A DNA stretch of 64,000 nt from an uncultured Roseobacter sp. (GCF_947492555.1 NZ_CANLNE010000006.1:1-64000); one strand, 5' to 3'; shown: positions 26,301 to 34,385, numbered from the stretch's first letter. Notes: generated by a model not told the origin, from the sequence alone. Numbers and translations are program-made.

Positions 26301-26681
26301 ATTCGTCAGGCTGTGTCGCTCGATTGGAACCAGTCCCGACTGCCCGCGCATCTGAGCGGATTGGAGACGTCGGTGGTGCAAGTCTGCACCTGGGCCTGCC
26401 CCAACCGTGCCTATATCGCCTTTGCGGCGGCGGGGCTTTTTGCAGTGGTACTGCTGCTGACGGTGCGGTCTTTCTACAGCGGTGCGATCAACCAGCTGGC
26501 GTTCCGGTTGGGGGTTGTCTGGATCGGTATGGGGGTGGTGATCGCCATGCTCTTCGTGCTGGACGTTTGCGATCACGAGTCCTTTTGGCCGGGGGTGTTC
26601 ATGATCTGGCTGATCGCGATACTGGCGCTGATCATCGGGTATAATTTCGTGCAACGGGTCAAAAACGGGCCGAAACCCTGA
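23367..26681 (+). CDS. Giant exported, membrane-anchored CIS-locus protein (peptidoglycan-binding-like and GH18-like regions)
   Basis: A 1104-residue protein coupled by ATGA to the ATPase gene. Residues 1-28 form a signal sequence ending 'APAAVLA'. Residues of about 42-85 ('DIATVQTGLRAALERDDRN', 'GRLGAVTRTALADLC') resemble a peptidoglycan_binding_1 domain. From about 638 a TIM-barrel-like region begins ('VYGFYPFWFAP', 'VDFGLVSRLAFYGMELAY') with 'DGVTLIFESYEG', which aligns with the GH18 DxxDxDxE strand but keeps only the first D and the final E. Three helices near 1014-1095 anchor the C-terminus. It has no counterpart in the core Afp/PVC set. An envelope anchor or a wall-remodelling partner is the best inference. 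Confidence 0.75.
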   Translation: MSVLSRVLTRLCIVVALCLVAPAAVLANCADFQNLNEDALEGYDIATVQTGLRAALERDDRNLRDGRLGAVTRTALADLCQNVPRKGAGTDIAQTLDLATDYGTLSALLPEWRSIALRPDRLSQLTTSNSTSQIALRLAAGPQMAAGVLTDAEPPADCAALGTASTLGSQAVQTALDLLAGPELGYALVDICQAFPIVGTGEDFLAAMARLGQMDVQLPDAIDDLSSDTFGAWLTLSSGDRLPRLMGSPPAVLALLEEYQASKSQAPLVPDEPTSSPLPASCTVNTTDSSTRFFAFSQENLDALTESADLKAAFDAVQELQFASAAQLWAALETNLQAVLDQCTLDQIRALVLGPDFLGRAFLIDEEATKSLSFIEDLQDVMPVVEPFIGRIAPDEATLVSGLTAAVTQAVSEAINAEVELAATTLAAAAEPVAPVLDTRPEGVPEFELPPLPEVVGVTDATDLAIASTVLNEPFRDALAQSNYLPATQPEILKADVRRILRPVAQGQIDTAVATKMAQIEPVIVSTWSLTPALKARILGLPDIGTTVDDPTGVDLAKRMRSLVGVEYPSAGLFRAALDAVPPAPDAPEGQPLLSVPLIQAATALAQRTVEDPFKERVFGPLAAPDCGCVPNRPPTADVYGFYPFWFAPLKDAPEPPEGEEAPPAPTLQLVDFGLVSRLAFYGMELAYANPQGDAANRNLSLLHADRWIEARRDFVNSAHRHRARADVAFDLRDWSNWSAREIDRATTDITKQLQAFERIPTTSLADIRAALPTFFDPTHPDGVTLIFESYEGKTLSDLNVQNLIDIVQAVHDKLPQPDHQKINVAVDFAMVDVPGTQPVLSDLSDLLLTGRMVEQKRADGLEEGQFSQREQLEAEIVHKILIFLERPTTETKKTLRARMDRSNFRGKERSEILRSIVPILPPGGHEFVFQRQQANETANEESLKFSQFIDDVIYFEDNFSGVGFWPVPRLEDPDFPAIRQAVSLDWNQSRLPAHLSGLETSVVQVCTWACPNRAYIAFAAAGLFAVVLLLTVRSFYSGAINQLAFRLGVVWIGMGVVIAMLFVLDVCDHESFWPGVFMIWLIAILALIIGYNFVQRVKNGPKP

Positions 26682-26699
26682 CCGATTTGCGCGGGCGGA

Positions 26700-27275
26700 T
26701 CAGGAGGGATTGGCGAGCCGTTGGCGCAGTAACTGGACGCCGTTCTCGAACAGGTCGAGGTTTTCTTGTGCACGGGCGGTCAGTTGCGCACCCTCCAGCA
26801 GGGGCAGGGTGGCAGCCGCTTCCTTGTCGGGCATCGTCACCCCGGCAATCGTGCCGTCGGACTGGCCCAGTTCAAAGGTCCGGGTCAGCCAGCCGATGAC
26901 CATCTGGCGAAAGCTGCGGATCTCGGTGATCACATCGGCGGGCAGACTGTCGCGGCTGGTGGAGAAAGAGACACAGAGACAGAGAGTTTTACCGCCATTG
27001 AGAGCCGCTCGGTAGTGGTCGATCAACGCGGCCAGACGCGCGCACCCTGAGGGATGCGTCGCGTCCAATGCGGCCAGAGCCTCCTTGATCTCAGCAGCAT
27101 AGCGCTGCATCAGCGCCACCGACAGTGCGGCCTTGGTCGGGAAATGGTGATGAATGCTGGCTTTGCGGATGCCCACGTCCTCCGCCAGATCGGCATAGCT
27201 GAACCCGTCGAAGCCGCGTGCGCGCGCGGCCCGTTCCGCCGAATTCAACAGGGCTGTTTTTGTATCAATCCGCAT
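26700..27275 (-). CDS. TetR/AcrR family transcriptional regulator
   Basis: A 191-residue regulator; ATG 27275 (MRIDTKTALL) is preferred over an upstream ATG at 27293, both overlapping the oxidoreductase gene. The N-terminal HTH reads 'NSAERAARARGFDGFSYADLAEDVGIRKASIHHHF', typical of TetR_N, and the ligand domain resembles the TetR_C of AcrR/NemR-like repressors, with Cys residues at 'LCLCVSF' that might sense electrophiles. It is the last gene of a five-gene operon including a glutathione transferase, so autoregulation in response to a reactive compound is plausible. Confidence 0.88.
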   Translation of the reverse strand: MRIDTKTALLNSAERAARARGFDGFSYADLAEDVGIRKASIHHHFPTKAALSVALMQRYAAEIKEALAALDATHPSGCARLAALIDHYRAALNGGKTLCLCVSFSTSRDSLPADVITEIRSFRQMVIGWLTRTFELGQSDGTIAGVTMPDKEAAATLPLLEGAQLTARAQENLDLFENGVQLLRQRLANPS

Positions 27276-28338
27276 GCGCGTGACCTGTGCCATTGCCTTG
27301 CACCGTCAGTAATACGTTTTCGGCGGCTTCCAAAGCCCCTTCGAGGTAGCCGCCAAACTGGGGGGCCACTTCGGTGCCTGCAAACTGCAGTTTTCCGTCC
27401 CACAACCCGCGCAACGTGCCTGGTAACCCATAGGTCGGATGCGCGTGAAGGGGCGCTTTGTCTACGTCGGTTGCGGTAAAGGGGTCGAAGGCCCAGTCCT
27501 TTATGTACAGCGCTTTTGGCGTTGCTGCCTCCTTGCCGAACAGGCGCACCAACTGGGCGGTGACATCCCGGCGCAAGGCTTCCGCGTCGGTTCGGTGCTG
27601 CGGTGGGATGCCGATGAACCCGAAGAGAGCATAGGGTCCGCCGCTTGTGGGTGACGCATCGTGCACCTCGACCATGGGTCCGAACCGGCTCATGGCATCC
27701 CCGGACAGACCCGCGTCGCGCCAGAACGGCCTGTCGTAGATGGCCACTGCCTTGGCCTGCCCCGCCATCCAGGTGGCGATGCCCTGCATGGCATGCATTG
27801 ACGTCGCGGGCAGGGCGGGGGCGTAGGTCATCTGCGCGGCGACACGGGGCGGCAGGGCCAGCACCACCTGTCTGGCTTTCAGTTTCTCACCATTTTGCAG
27901 CGTTGCGGTTACACCGTTTTCAGAATGCGCCAACGTCACGACCGGCGCGTTCAGCCGTTTTCGGTTGTCAGGGAGCCGAGCGGCGAGGGTTTGCGTCAGC
28001 GCTTCAAGGCCACCCTTGAGCCGCCGTGACCCATGCATAGAGGCAAACCCCCTCCCGCGCTCCACCTGGCCGCGTTCATCCTCAAAGGTCAGAACCCCAT
28101 CTGCAAATTGATCGAATCTTTGCAAACCCAGATGGTCGATCAGGGCTGCGATGCGGGGTTGCCCCGGCCAGAACCACGCGGGGCCAAGATCAAAATAGCC
28201 TGCGTCGTGAAAAACCGTCTTGATCCGCCCGCCAAAGCGCTCGCGCGCCTCGATCAGCAGGTAGTCATGGTTTTGCGCCTCAAGAGCCTCTGCCAGCGCA
28301 AGGCCGGAGAGCCCGCCGCCGATGATCAGGGTGTCCAT
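27265..28338 (-). CDS. FAD-dependent oxidoreductase, flavin amine-oxidase family
   Basis: A 357-residue flavoprotein. The N-terminus has the FAD-binding GxGxxG fold ('LIIGGGLSGLALAEAL') with the acidic ribose-binding 'IEARERFGGRI' and the second motif 'LGPAWFWPGQPRI'. The C-terminal 'LQFAGTEVAPQFGGYLEGALEAAENVL' is the conserved flavin-contacting end of monoamine-oxidase-like enzymes. No signal peptide is seen, so it is cytoplasmic. It sits 3 bases from the SDR gene in the GST/cupin operon. The substrate is unknown; an amine or a porphyrin/carotenoid-like molecule would both fit the family. Confidence 0.85.
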   Translation of the reverse strand: MDTLIIGGGLSGLALAEALEAQNHDYLLIEARERFGGRIKTVFHDAGYFDLGPAWFWPGQPRIAALIDHLGLQRFDQFADGVLTFEDERGQVERGRGFASMHGSRRLKGGLEALTQTLAARLPDNRKRLNAPVVTLAHSENGVTATLQNGEKLKARQVVLALPPRVAAQMTYAPALPATSMHAMQGIATWMAGQAKAVAIYDRPFWRDAGLSGDAMSRFGPMVEVHDASPTSGGPYALFGFIGIPPQHRTDAEALRRDVTAQLVRLFGKEAATPKALYIKDWAFDPFTATDVDKAPLHAHPTYGLPGTLRGLWDGKLQFAGTEVAPQFGGYLEGALEAAENVLLTVQGNGTGHAHAD

Positions 28339-28341
28339 GGT

Positions 28342-29025
28342 TCAGAACCCTTCGGAGGCAGGGCGCAGATCAAGCTCATTTGTCCAGGTTGATTTGGGCT
28401 GCTGGGCGAGCTGCCAATAGGCTTCGGCGATGTCTGCCGGGTCCATCATCCGGGTTGGGTCTAACCCGTGCCGATCGCGTGACCGGGCGCTATCGACGAT
28501 GCCGTCGAGGATGACGTGGCAGACATGGATGCCAGCGGGCTGATATTCCCGCGCGAGCGATTGGGTCAGTCCGCGCAATGCGAATTTGGCGCTGGCAAAG
28601 GCTGAGAACCTGGCCCCGCCGCGCAGGGATGCAGTGGCCCCGGAGACAATAAAGCTGCCGCCGCCCGCGCGGACCATAGGCTGTACCGTGGCTTGTGCCA
28701 GCAAGACCGCCGTCTGCACCATGGAGGCCCATGTGTTTTGGTAGTCCTGCAGCGTGGTGTCCGAAAACGGGTTGATGACCAATTCGGCGGTGTTGTGCAC
28801 GACGACCTTGGGCGGGCCGTGGTCTGCGATGATCTGCGCAATGGTGTCCGGCACAGCAGTGTCATCCGCAAGATCGAGGGTGTGAAATGCGCCAACTGTT
28901 TCAGCAGGCCGGCTCCGTCCCAGCCCGACCGGGGTGAGACCGCCTGCCTTGAACCGCGCCAGCAGGGACTGGCCAAGGCCAGCCCCCGCGCCCGCAACCA
29001 GCGCCAGTGGGTTGTCGTGTCCCAT
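28342..29025 (-). CDS. SDR-family protein with the catalytic Tyr replaced by Phe
   Basis: A 227-residue Rossmann protein with an N-terminal nucleotide motif 'AGAGAGLGQ' (residues 11-19). The usual YxxxK active site reads F143-A-S-A-K147, so the catalytic Tyr is absent, while Ser128 ('IVSGATAS') is retained. This could mean a changed mechanism, or a binding rather than catalytic role; several SDR relatives show the same change. Its ATG overlaps the stop of the cupin gene. It is encoded between the cupin and the flavin oxidase. Confidence 0.82.
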   Translation of the reverse strand: MGHDNPLALVAGAGAGLGQSLLARFKAGGLTPVGLGRSRPAETVGAFHTLDLADDTAVPDTIAQIIADHGPPKVVVHNTAELVINPFSDTTLQDYQNTWASMVQTAVLLAQATVQPMVRAGGGSFIVSGATASLRGGARFSAFASAKFALRGLTQSLAREYQPAGIHVCHVILDGIVDSARSRDRHGLDPTRMMDPADIAEAYWQLAQQPKSTWTNELDLRPASEGF

Positions 29026-29693
29026 CAGACAGCGGGCGGTTTTGCGTGGGGCAGGTGACCGGTCTTGATCCAGACCTTGGCCCCGTCATCTCCCGCAATA
29101 GCCGTTAAAGGCGCGCCTTCGGGCAGGCGCAGCCACGCGCCCTTGCTAAGGGTTTCACCGCTTTCCACGACGGATCCGTCGATGACCAGCATTTCGATCC
29201 CGCCCGCATCCGCATTGGTGAGCGTCGCACCTGCATCAAGGTGGCTGTAGGTCACGGTTTCGCGCGCATCTTGGTGCAGCTGTGTGGTGGCGACACCATC
29301 GACGGCAGCACGCAGGTCATCCGCCATGTTCTTGCGGAACTGGTTGCGGTCGTCCATATCGAACTGCCAGAGTTTCACGAAAATTGTGCAGCCCACATCC
29401 GACCCCGGCGTATGCGATGTGGTTGGCGGATTGCGCACATAGGTTCCCTCGGGAAAGTCGCCATGCTCGTCCTGAAACACCCCGTCCAGCACGATGAACT
29501 CTTCACCGCCGGTATGAGTGTGGGCCGAAAACTTGCTGTTGGGCGCGTAGCGTACAATGGTTGTCGCCCGCGCGACCTCGCCCCCGATGCGGTCTAGCAT
29601 GCGCCGGTCCACGCCGGGCATCGGCGAGGCGCTCCAGTCCAGTTGATCCGAGTGCACGACCACCCGGGCGTTGAAATCTGCGTTCAGCTCCAT
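29025..29693 (-). CDS. Cupin-domain protein (ChrR-cupin-like)
   Basis: A 222-residue protein starting at ATG 29693 behind GGGAAAGGA; an upstream in-frame ATG at 29711 lacks such a site. The first half has a clear cupin metal-binding motif ('[24 protein letters not shown]', '[12 protein letters not shown]') and a second cupin-like half follows ('[19 protein letters not shown]'). It resembles the C-terminal cupin of ChrR, but lacks the N-terminal zinc anti-sigma domain, so it is probably an enzyme or sensor rather than an anti-sigma factor. It lies in the GST operon. Confidence 0.82.
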   Translation of the reverse strand: MELNADFNARVVVHSDQLDWSASPMPGVDRRMLDRIGGEVARATTIVRYAPNSKFSAHTHTGGEEFIVLDGVFQDEHGDFPEGTYVRNPPTTSHTPGSDVGCTIFVKLWQFDMDDRNQFRKNMADDLRAAVDGVATTQLHQDARETVTYSHLDAGATLTNADAGGIEMLVIDGSVVESGETLSKGAWLRLPEGAPLTAIAGDDGAKVWIKTGHLPHAKPPAV

Positions 29694-29720
29694 GGTTTTT
29701 TCCTTTCCCATCCGGGCAGG

Positions 29721-30341
29721 TTACCCAGCGATGCTTGGGCGCGCCGCAACTTTCGTGCGCCACGCGATAAGATTGGACAGGCTGTCGGGGATGTCCACCT
29801 TGGCGAAATCGGCAAAGGCCAGCCCGGCAAAGGCAGTGATATCCGCGATCGAAAATCTGTCTCCCGCCAGATAATCATTATCCGCCAGAACACCGTCCAG
29901 ATAGGCCATTGTCTGGCCTGCAACGTCCTTTTGTCTGTGCCCCCAGTCCGCACACTGATCGGTTTCGATGTCCGGACCAAGGCCAGGTGTCGCGTGGTGG
30001 AAATATGCGCTGACCGCATTCAGCAGACCGTTTTCCGCCCGCAGGTTCATCATGGATACCCGGGCCCGTTCCTTGGGGGTCTCTCCGGTCAGCGATGGCC
30101 CTTCGAAATGCCCGTCAATGTATTCGGTGATCGCGTTGCATTGGGCAATATGGCTGCCGTCTTCAAGCTCAAGACAGGGCACAACCGCATCGGGGTTCTT
30201 GGCCCGGAAGGCATCGGACCGGTGTTCACCGCTCATCACGTCAACCGGAACAAACTCGACCTGGTCGGTTACGCCTTTTTCGGCCAATGCGATGCGCACA
30301 CGCGCGGGGTTGGGGAAGCCTTCGGCGTCATAGATTTTCAT
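29721..30341 (-). CDS. Glutathione S-transferase family protein
   Basis: A 206-residue protein with the thioredoxin-like N-terminal domain ('KIYDAEGFPNPARVRIALAEKGV', then 'NPDAVVPCLELEDGSHIAQCNAITEYID' with the cis-Pro and Ser/Asp glutathione contacts) and an all-helical C-terminal domain ('DYLAGDRFSIADITAFAGLAFAD'). It probably conjugates glutathione to an electrophile. It is the first gene of the minus-strand operon GST-cupin-SDR-flavin oxidase-TetR. The AAGGAAGG ribosome site lies 7 bases upstream of its ATG. Confidence 0.9.
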   Translation of the reverse strand: MKIYDAEGFPNPARVRIALAEKGVTDQVEFVPVDVMSGEHRSDAFRAKNPDAVVPCLELEDGSHIAQCNAITEYIDGHFEGPSLTGETPKERARVSMMNLRAENGLLNAVSAYFHHATPGLGPDIETDQCADWGHRQKDVAGQTMAYLDGVLADNDYLAGDRFSIADITAFAGLAFADFAKVDIPDSLSNLIAWRTKVAARPSIAG

Positions 30342-30378
30342 GAAAATACCTTCCTTGTTCTAGGGCTGATTTTTATCT

Positions 30379-30392
30379 ACCTACTACTTGGT
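30379..30392. promoter_or_regulatory. Candidate TetR operator upstream of the GST operon
   Basis: The 14-mer ACCTACTACTTGGT is an imperfect inverted repeat (5 of 7 positions match between half-sites), lying 38 bases upstream of the GST start in an AT-rich patch. The form resembles operators of small TetR-family repressors, and the operon ends with such a regulator. Binding is inferred. Confidence 0.35.
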
Positions 30393-30552
30393 TGGCAAAT
30401 CTGCAATAGAGTTTCTGACTGAAACCGGGAGGTCACGCGACCGTGATAGCCCCCATGTCCCAGCGTGCGCTCTTGGTCGGATCAGCCAGATTTTGGCGGA
30501 TTGATCAAAGGAAGTTCATCAGCGGAAAAATATTGCTCAACACGCGCTGCAA

Positions 30553-30566
30553 TTGATGTCGATCAA
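30553..30566. promoter_or_regulatory. FNR/FixK box (perfect) upstream of the alcohol dehydrogenase gene
   Basis: TTGATGTCGATCAA matches the TTGATnnnnATCAA consensus at all ten specified positions. It lies 65 bases before the alcohol dehydrogenase start, a distance fitting activation by an FNR/FixK-type protein. Confidence 0.8.
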
Positions 30567-30630
30567 CGCTGTGGCCCTCTTGCGCGCTATCCATCCGACA
30601 AACTGAAATCTGAGTGCGGAGTGTTGGACG

Positions 30631-31653
30631 ATGCAAAAGAAGATGAAGGCGGCGGTGGTCACGAAACTGGGCGATCCTCTGGACATTCGCGAGGTGGCGG
30701 TGCCCCAGATCGGACCGGGGCAGGTGCTTGTCAGGGTGCGGGCGTCCGGGGTCTGTCATACGGATCTGCACGCCGCCATGGGGGACTGGCCGGTGAAGCC
30801 CACGGCGCCCTTTATTCCTGGTCATGAAGGCGTTGGGGAGGTCGCGCAGGTCGGGGCCGGCGTGACACATCTCAAGGAGGGCGACCGCGTTGGCGTGCCA
30901 TGGCTGCACACTGCCTGCGGCCGTTGTGAGCATTGTTCGGGCGGGTGGGAAACCCTGTGCGAAAGCCAGCAGAACACCGGCTATTCGGTGGATGGCGCCT
31001 ATGCCGATTTTGTGCGGGCGGATGCAAATTACGTCGGCCACATCCCGGATGCGCTTGATTTTGGTACTTCCTCACCGGTGCTTTGTGCCGGTGTGACCGT
31101 CTACAAGGGGCTCAAGGAAACCGAAGTGCGTCCCGGCCAGTGGGTTGCGATCTCCGGGATCGGCGGTTTGGGGCATATGGCGGTGCAATACGCCAAAGCC
31201 ATGGGCATGAATGTGGTTGCCGTCGATGTGGCCGACAGCAAGCTCGATCTGGCGCGATCCCTCGGGGCGGATGAGACGATCAACGCAGCCAAGCTCGATC
31301 CAATCAAGGAAGTGGAAAAGCATTTAGGTGGTGTGCACGGCGCTCTCGTCACTGCCGTCAGCACCAAGGCCTTTGCACAGGCGACGGGCATGCTGCGCCG
31401 TCACGGCACCATGTCGCTGGTGGGCCTGCCGCCGGGTGATTTCCCGCTGCCGATTTTCGAGGTGGTGCTGAAGCGGCTGACCATTCGCGGGTCCATTGTG
31501 GGCACCCGTCTTGATCTGTCTGAGGCGCTGTCCATCGCGGCGGAGGGGAAGGTTTCGACCACTTACACATGGGATAAGCTGGACAATATCAACGACGTTT
31601 TTGACCGCATGCGGGCAGGCACGATTGAAGGCCGTGTTGTGCTGGAAATCTGA
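30631..31653 (+). CDS. adhP: Zinc-dependent alcohol dehydrogenase (AdhP type)
   Basis: A 340-residue medium-chain dehydrogenase. Catalytic zinc ligands are C42 (in 'GVCHTDLH'), H65 ('PGHEGVGE') and C152. The structural zinc loop has C96, C99, C102 and C110. The nucleotide motif GIGGLG is at 176-181. The length and motifs match AdhP-type ethanol/alcohol dehydrogenases that oxidise alcohols or reduce aldehydes with NAD(H). ATG 30631 has a GGAG site; ATG 30643 is an alternative. A perfect FNR-type box lies upstream, which fits a fermentative or low-oxygen role. The P-type ATPase gene follows. Confidence 0.93.
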   Translation: MQKKMKAAVVTKLGDPLDIREVAVPQIGPGQVLVRVRASGVCHTDLHAAMGDWPVKPTAPFIPGHEGVGEVAQVGAGVTHLKEGDRVGVPWLHTACGRCEHCSGGWETLCESQQNTGYSVDGAYADFVRADANYVGHIPDALDFGTSSPVLCAGVTVYKGLKETEVRPGQWVAISGIGGLGHMAVQYAKAMGMNVVAVDVADSKLDLARSLGADETINAAKLDPIKEVEKHLGGVHGALVTAVSTKAFAQATGMLRRHGTMSLVGLPPGDFPLPIFEVVLKRLTIRGSIVGTRLDLSEALSIAAEGKVSTTYTWDKLDNINDVFDRMRAGTIEGRVVLEI

Positions 31654-31682
31654 TCCCTGCGCCTCTCCCCCAGATGAACCTT

Positions 31683-31700
31683 GGCTCCAAAAACGGAGCC
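31683..31700 (+). other. Perfect stem-loop between adhP and the P-type ATPase gene
   Basis: GGCTCC-AAAAAC-GGAGCC forms a 6-base stem with a 6-base loop, 30 bases after the adhP stop. There is no T-tract. It may shape the transcript or modulate readthrough. Its presence, with GGAG at 31706-31709, favours GTG 31716 as the start of the next gene. Confidence 0.4.
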
Positions 31701-31715
31701 CGACCGGAGACTATT

Positions 31716-34385
31716 GTGCCGCCCGTAGCCACTCATCCGCACGCCGACACAACTGAAACCTGCCTGACCAAACTCGGATCCTTTGCCCAGGGCCTCTCAA
31801 CCGGTGAGGCCGGGGTGAGGTTGGAGACGCATGGCAAAAATCACCTGCCCGAAGCCCCGCCGCGCCCCGCCGTAATGCGGTTCCTGATGCATTTCAACAA
31901 TGTGCTGATCTACGTGCTTATTGCTGCAGCGGCGGTGACGGCGTCCTTGGGTCACATGATCGACACCTGGGTGATTCTGGCCGTTGTGCTGGTCAACGCG
32001 ACCATGGGCTTCATCCAGGAAGGCCGCGCGGAAAACGCGATGGCCGAAATCCGGCAGATGCTGGCGCCGCATGCCTCGGTTCTGCGCGACGGGAAACGGA
32101 TCAGCATCGATGCAGCGGACGTCGTGCCCGGCGATATCGTGCTGCTGGAGCCCGGGGATCGGGTCGCGGCGGATCTGCGGCTTTTGCAGGTGCACGGGTT
32201 AATGGTGCAGGAGGCCATTCTGACCGGCGAATCCGTGCCGGTGGAAAAATCGGTGGCGCCCGTAGGAGCAGATGCAGCCCTAGGGGACCGTACCTGCATG
32301 GCTTTCAGTGGCACACTGATCACCGCCGGGGTCGGGCGCGGGGTCGTCACAGCAACCGGCGCGGTGTCAGAGATCGGGCGGATCAGTGGCATGCTGGGCC
32401 GCGTGCGCGGGTTGAAAACGCCGCTTGTCGTGCAGATGGACAAATTCGCCCGATGGCTGACCGTGCTCATTCTGCTGGTCGCAGGGGCTCTGCTGGCCTT
32501 TGGCTACTATGTGCAGCATTTTGACTTCCACGCGATGTTCATCGCCGTGGTCAGCCTTGCCGTTGCCGCGATCCCCGAAGCCTTGCCCGCTGTCATGACC
32601 ATCACACTGGCCATCGGGGTCCAGGCGATGGCGAAACGTCATGCCATTGTGCGCCGCTTACCCGCGATCGAAACAATCGGGGCGGTTTCAGTGATTTGTA
32701 CCGACAAGACCGGCACGCTGACCCGGAACGAGATGATGGTGGCGTCGGTTGTGACAAGTGCCGGGCGCTTTACGGTTACCGGGGACGGTTATGCGCCGAC
32801 GGGCGAGATTACTGCTGAAGAAGGTGTGGCGATTGACAGCACGCTTTCGGGCATCGCGCAGGCGGCGCTGCTGTGTAACAACGCGGCGCTGCGGGAGGCA
32901 GGCGGTGTCTGGACCGTTGACGGCGATCCGATGGAGGGCGCGCTGCTGGCCTTTGGGCAGAAGGCAGGAGAGAGCGCCTCTGGTTGGTCCCGTACTGGCG
33001 AGATCCCGTTTGATGCGGTCCGCCGCTACATGGCCGTGCAGGTGGAGAACGCTGATGGAGAGGCCCTGCTCGTGGTGAAGGGCGCCCCCGAAAAACTGCT
33101 GGAGATGTGCCGTGATCAGATCGGCGAGGCCGGGCCCGAGCTGTTGGATAGGGGACATTGGACCGCCGAAGCTGCCCATATTGCGGCCCGTGGCCAGCGT
33201 GTGCTGGCCCTCGCGCGCAGGTCGCCAGAGGCCGGTGTACTGGCAGATACCATCGAAGGAGACCTGAGCCTGATTGGTCTGGTGGGCCTGATCGACCCGC
33301 CGAGGGCGGAGGCCATCGCTGCGGTTAAGGAGTGCAAAAAAGCCGGGATCGCCGTGAAAATGATCACCGGGGACCACGCGGGCACGGCCTCGGCCATTGG
33401 CCGTCAGATCGGGCTGGCCAATCCCGACGCGGTGCTGACCGGCGCGGATATCGACGCTATGGATGACGGTATCCTCGCCGTGGAGGTCATGAGCACGAAT
33501 ATCTTTGCCCGCACTTCGCCCGAGCACAAATTGCGTCTGGTCACCGCCTTGCAGGCGCATGATCTGGTGGTGGCCATGACCGGCGACGGGGTGAATGACG
33601 CACCTGCGCTCAAACGCGCGGACATTGGGGTTGCCATGGGGATCACCGGCTCGGCCGCCTCCAAGGAAGCTGCCGATCTGGTGCTGGCCAATGATAACTT
33701 CGCCTCCATCTCGGCAGCGGTGCGCGAGGGGCGCACGGTCTGGGACAACATCCGCAAACTCGTCAGCTGGGTTCTGCCCACCAGCGCCGGGGAGGCGGGC
33801 ACAATCGCCGCCGCCCTCCTGCTGGGCTTTGCGCTGCCGGTATCACCGGTGCAAATTCTCTGGGTTAATATGATCACAGCGGTCACGCTGGGCCTTGCGC
33901 TCGCCTATGAACCGCCCGAGGCCGAAACCATGCAGCGCCCCCCGCGTCACCGCAACACCGGGCTGCTGACCGGCGGCCTTGTCTGGCATGTCATTTTTGT
34001 CACCACGCTGTTTCTGGCCATCGTCTTTGGCCTTTTCACCTACGCGCTCGAAAAAGGATATCCGCTGGTACTGGCGCAAACCATGGCCATGAACATGTTG
34101 GTGGTGCTGGAGATTTTCCATCTGTTCTACATCCGCAACATTTTTGGCACCTCGATCAACTGGAACGCGTTCAAAGGCACGCGCGCGGTGTGGATCAGCG
34201 TGATTATCGCGACGGTCGCGCAGTTTGTGGTGACTTATCTGCCCTTTGTGCAGCCGATCCTGGGCACGCAGTCCGTGCCGCTGGTGGATGGGATGTTGAT
34301 CATTGCGATCGGGCTTGTCTTCTTCGCCGTCATCGAGACGGAAAAGCAGCTGCGTCTGGTGCTGACAGGCCACAACGGGATTTAG
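31716..34385 (+). CDS. P2-type cation-transporting ATPase
   Basis: An 889-residue P-type ATPase from GTG 31716 (GGAG site 6 bases upstream); ATG 31674 would add 14 residues but has no ribosome site and would code through a stem-loop. It has a cation_ATPase_N domain, the TGES actuator loop, the M4 motif 'AIPEALPAVM', the phosphorylated DKTGTLT (D330), and the hinge 'GDGVNDAPAL'. The layout matches Ca2+/Na+-type P2 pumps of the inner membrane; the exact ion cannot be told. It probably shares the FNR-type promoter of adhP. Such pumps also occur in the hypoxic DosR regulon of mycobacteria. Confidence 0.9.
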   Translation: MPPVATHPHADTTETCLTKLGSFAQGLSTGEAGVRLETHGKNHLPEAPPRPAVMRFLMHFNNVLIYVLIAAAAVTASLGHMIDTWVILAVVLVNATMGFIQEGRAENAMAEIRQMLAPHASVLRDGKRISIDAADVVPGDIVLLEPGDRVAADLRLLQVHGLMVQEAILTGESVPVEKSVAPVGADAALGDRTCMAFSGTLITAGVGRGVVTATGAVSEIGRISGMLGRVRGLKTPLVVQMDKFARWLTVLILLVAGALLAFGYYVQHFDFHAMFIAVVSLAVAAIPEALPAVMTITLAIGVQAMAKRHAIVRRLPAIETIGAVSVICTDKTGTLTRNEMMVASVVTSAGRFTVTGDGYAPTGEITAEEGVAIDSTLSGIAQAALLCNNAALREAGGVWTVDGDPMEGALLAFGQKAGESASGWSRTGEIPFDAVRRYMAVQVENADGEALLVVKGAPEKLLEMCRDQIGEAGPELLDRGHWTAEAAHIAARGQRVLALARRSPEAGVLADTIEGDLSLIGLVGLIDPPRAEAIAAVKECKKAGIAVKMITGDHAGTASAIGRQIGLANPDAVLTGADIDAMDDGILAVEVMSTNIFARTSPEHKLRLVTALQAHDLVVAMTGDGVNDAPALKRADIGVAMGITGSAASKEAADLVLANDNFASISAAVREGRTVWDNIRKLVSWVLPTSAGEAGTIAAALLLGFALPVSPVQILWVNMITAVTLGLALAYEPPEAETMQRPPRHRNTGLLTGGLVWHVIFVTTLFLAIVFGLFTYALEKGYPLVLAQTMAMNMLVVLEIFHLFYIRNIFGTSINWNAFKGTRAVWISVIIATVAQFVVTYLPFVQPILGTQSVPLVDGMLIIAIGLVFFAVIETEKQLRLVLTGHNGI

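Noticed and set aside
2907-26681. A tailed prophage remnant
   Set aside because: No capsid, portal, terminase, integrase or lysis genes; the gene order matches Afp/PVC and includes the Pvc15-like AAA+ ATPase and DUF4255 protein.
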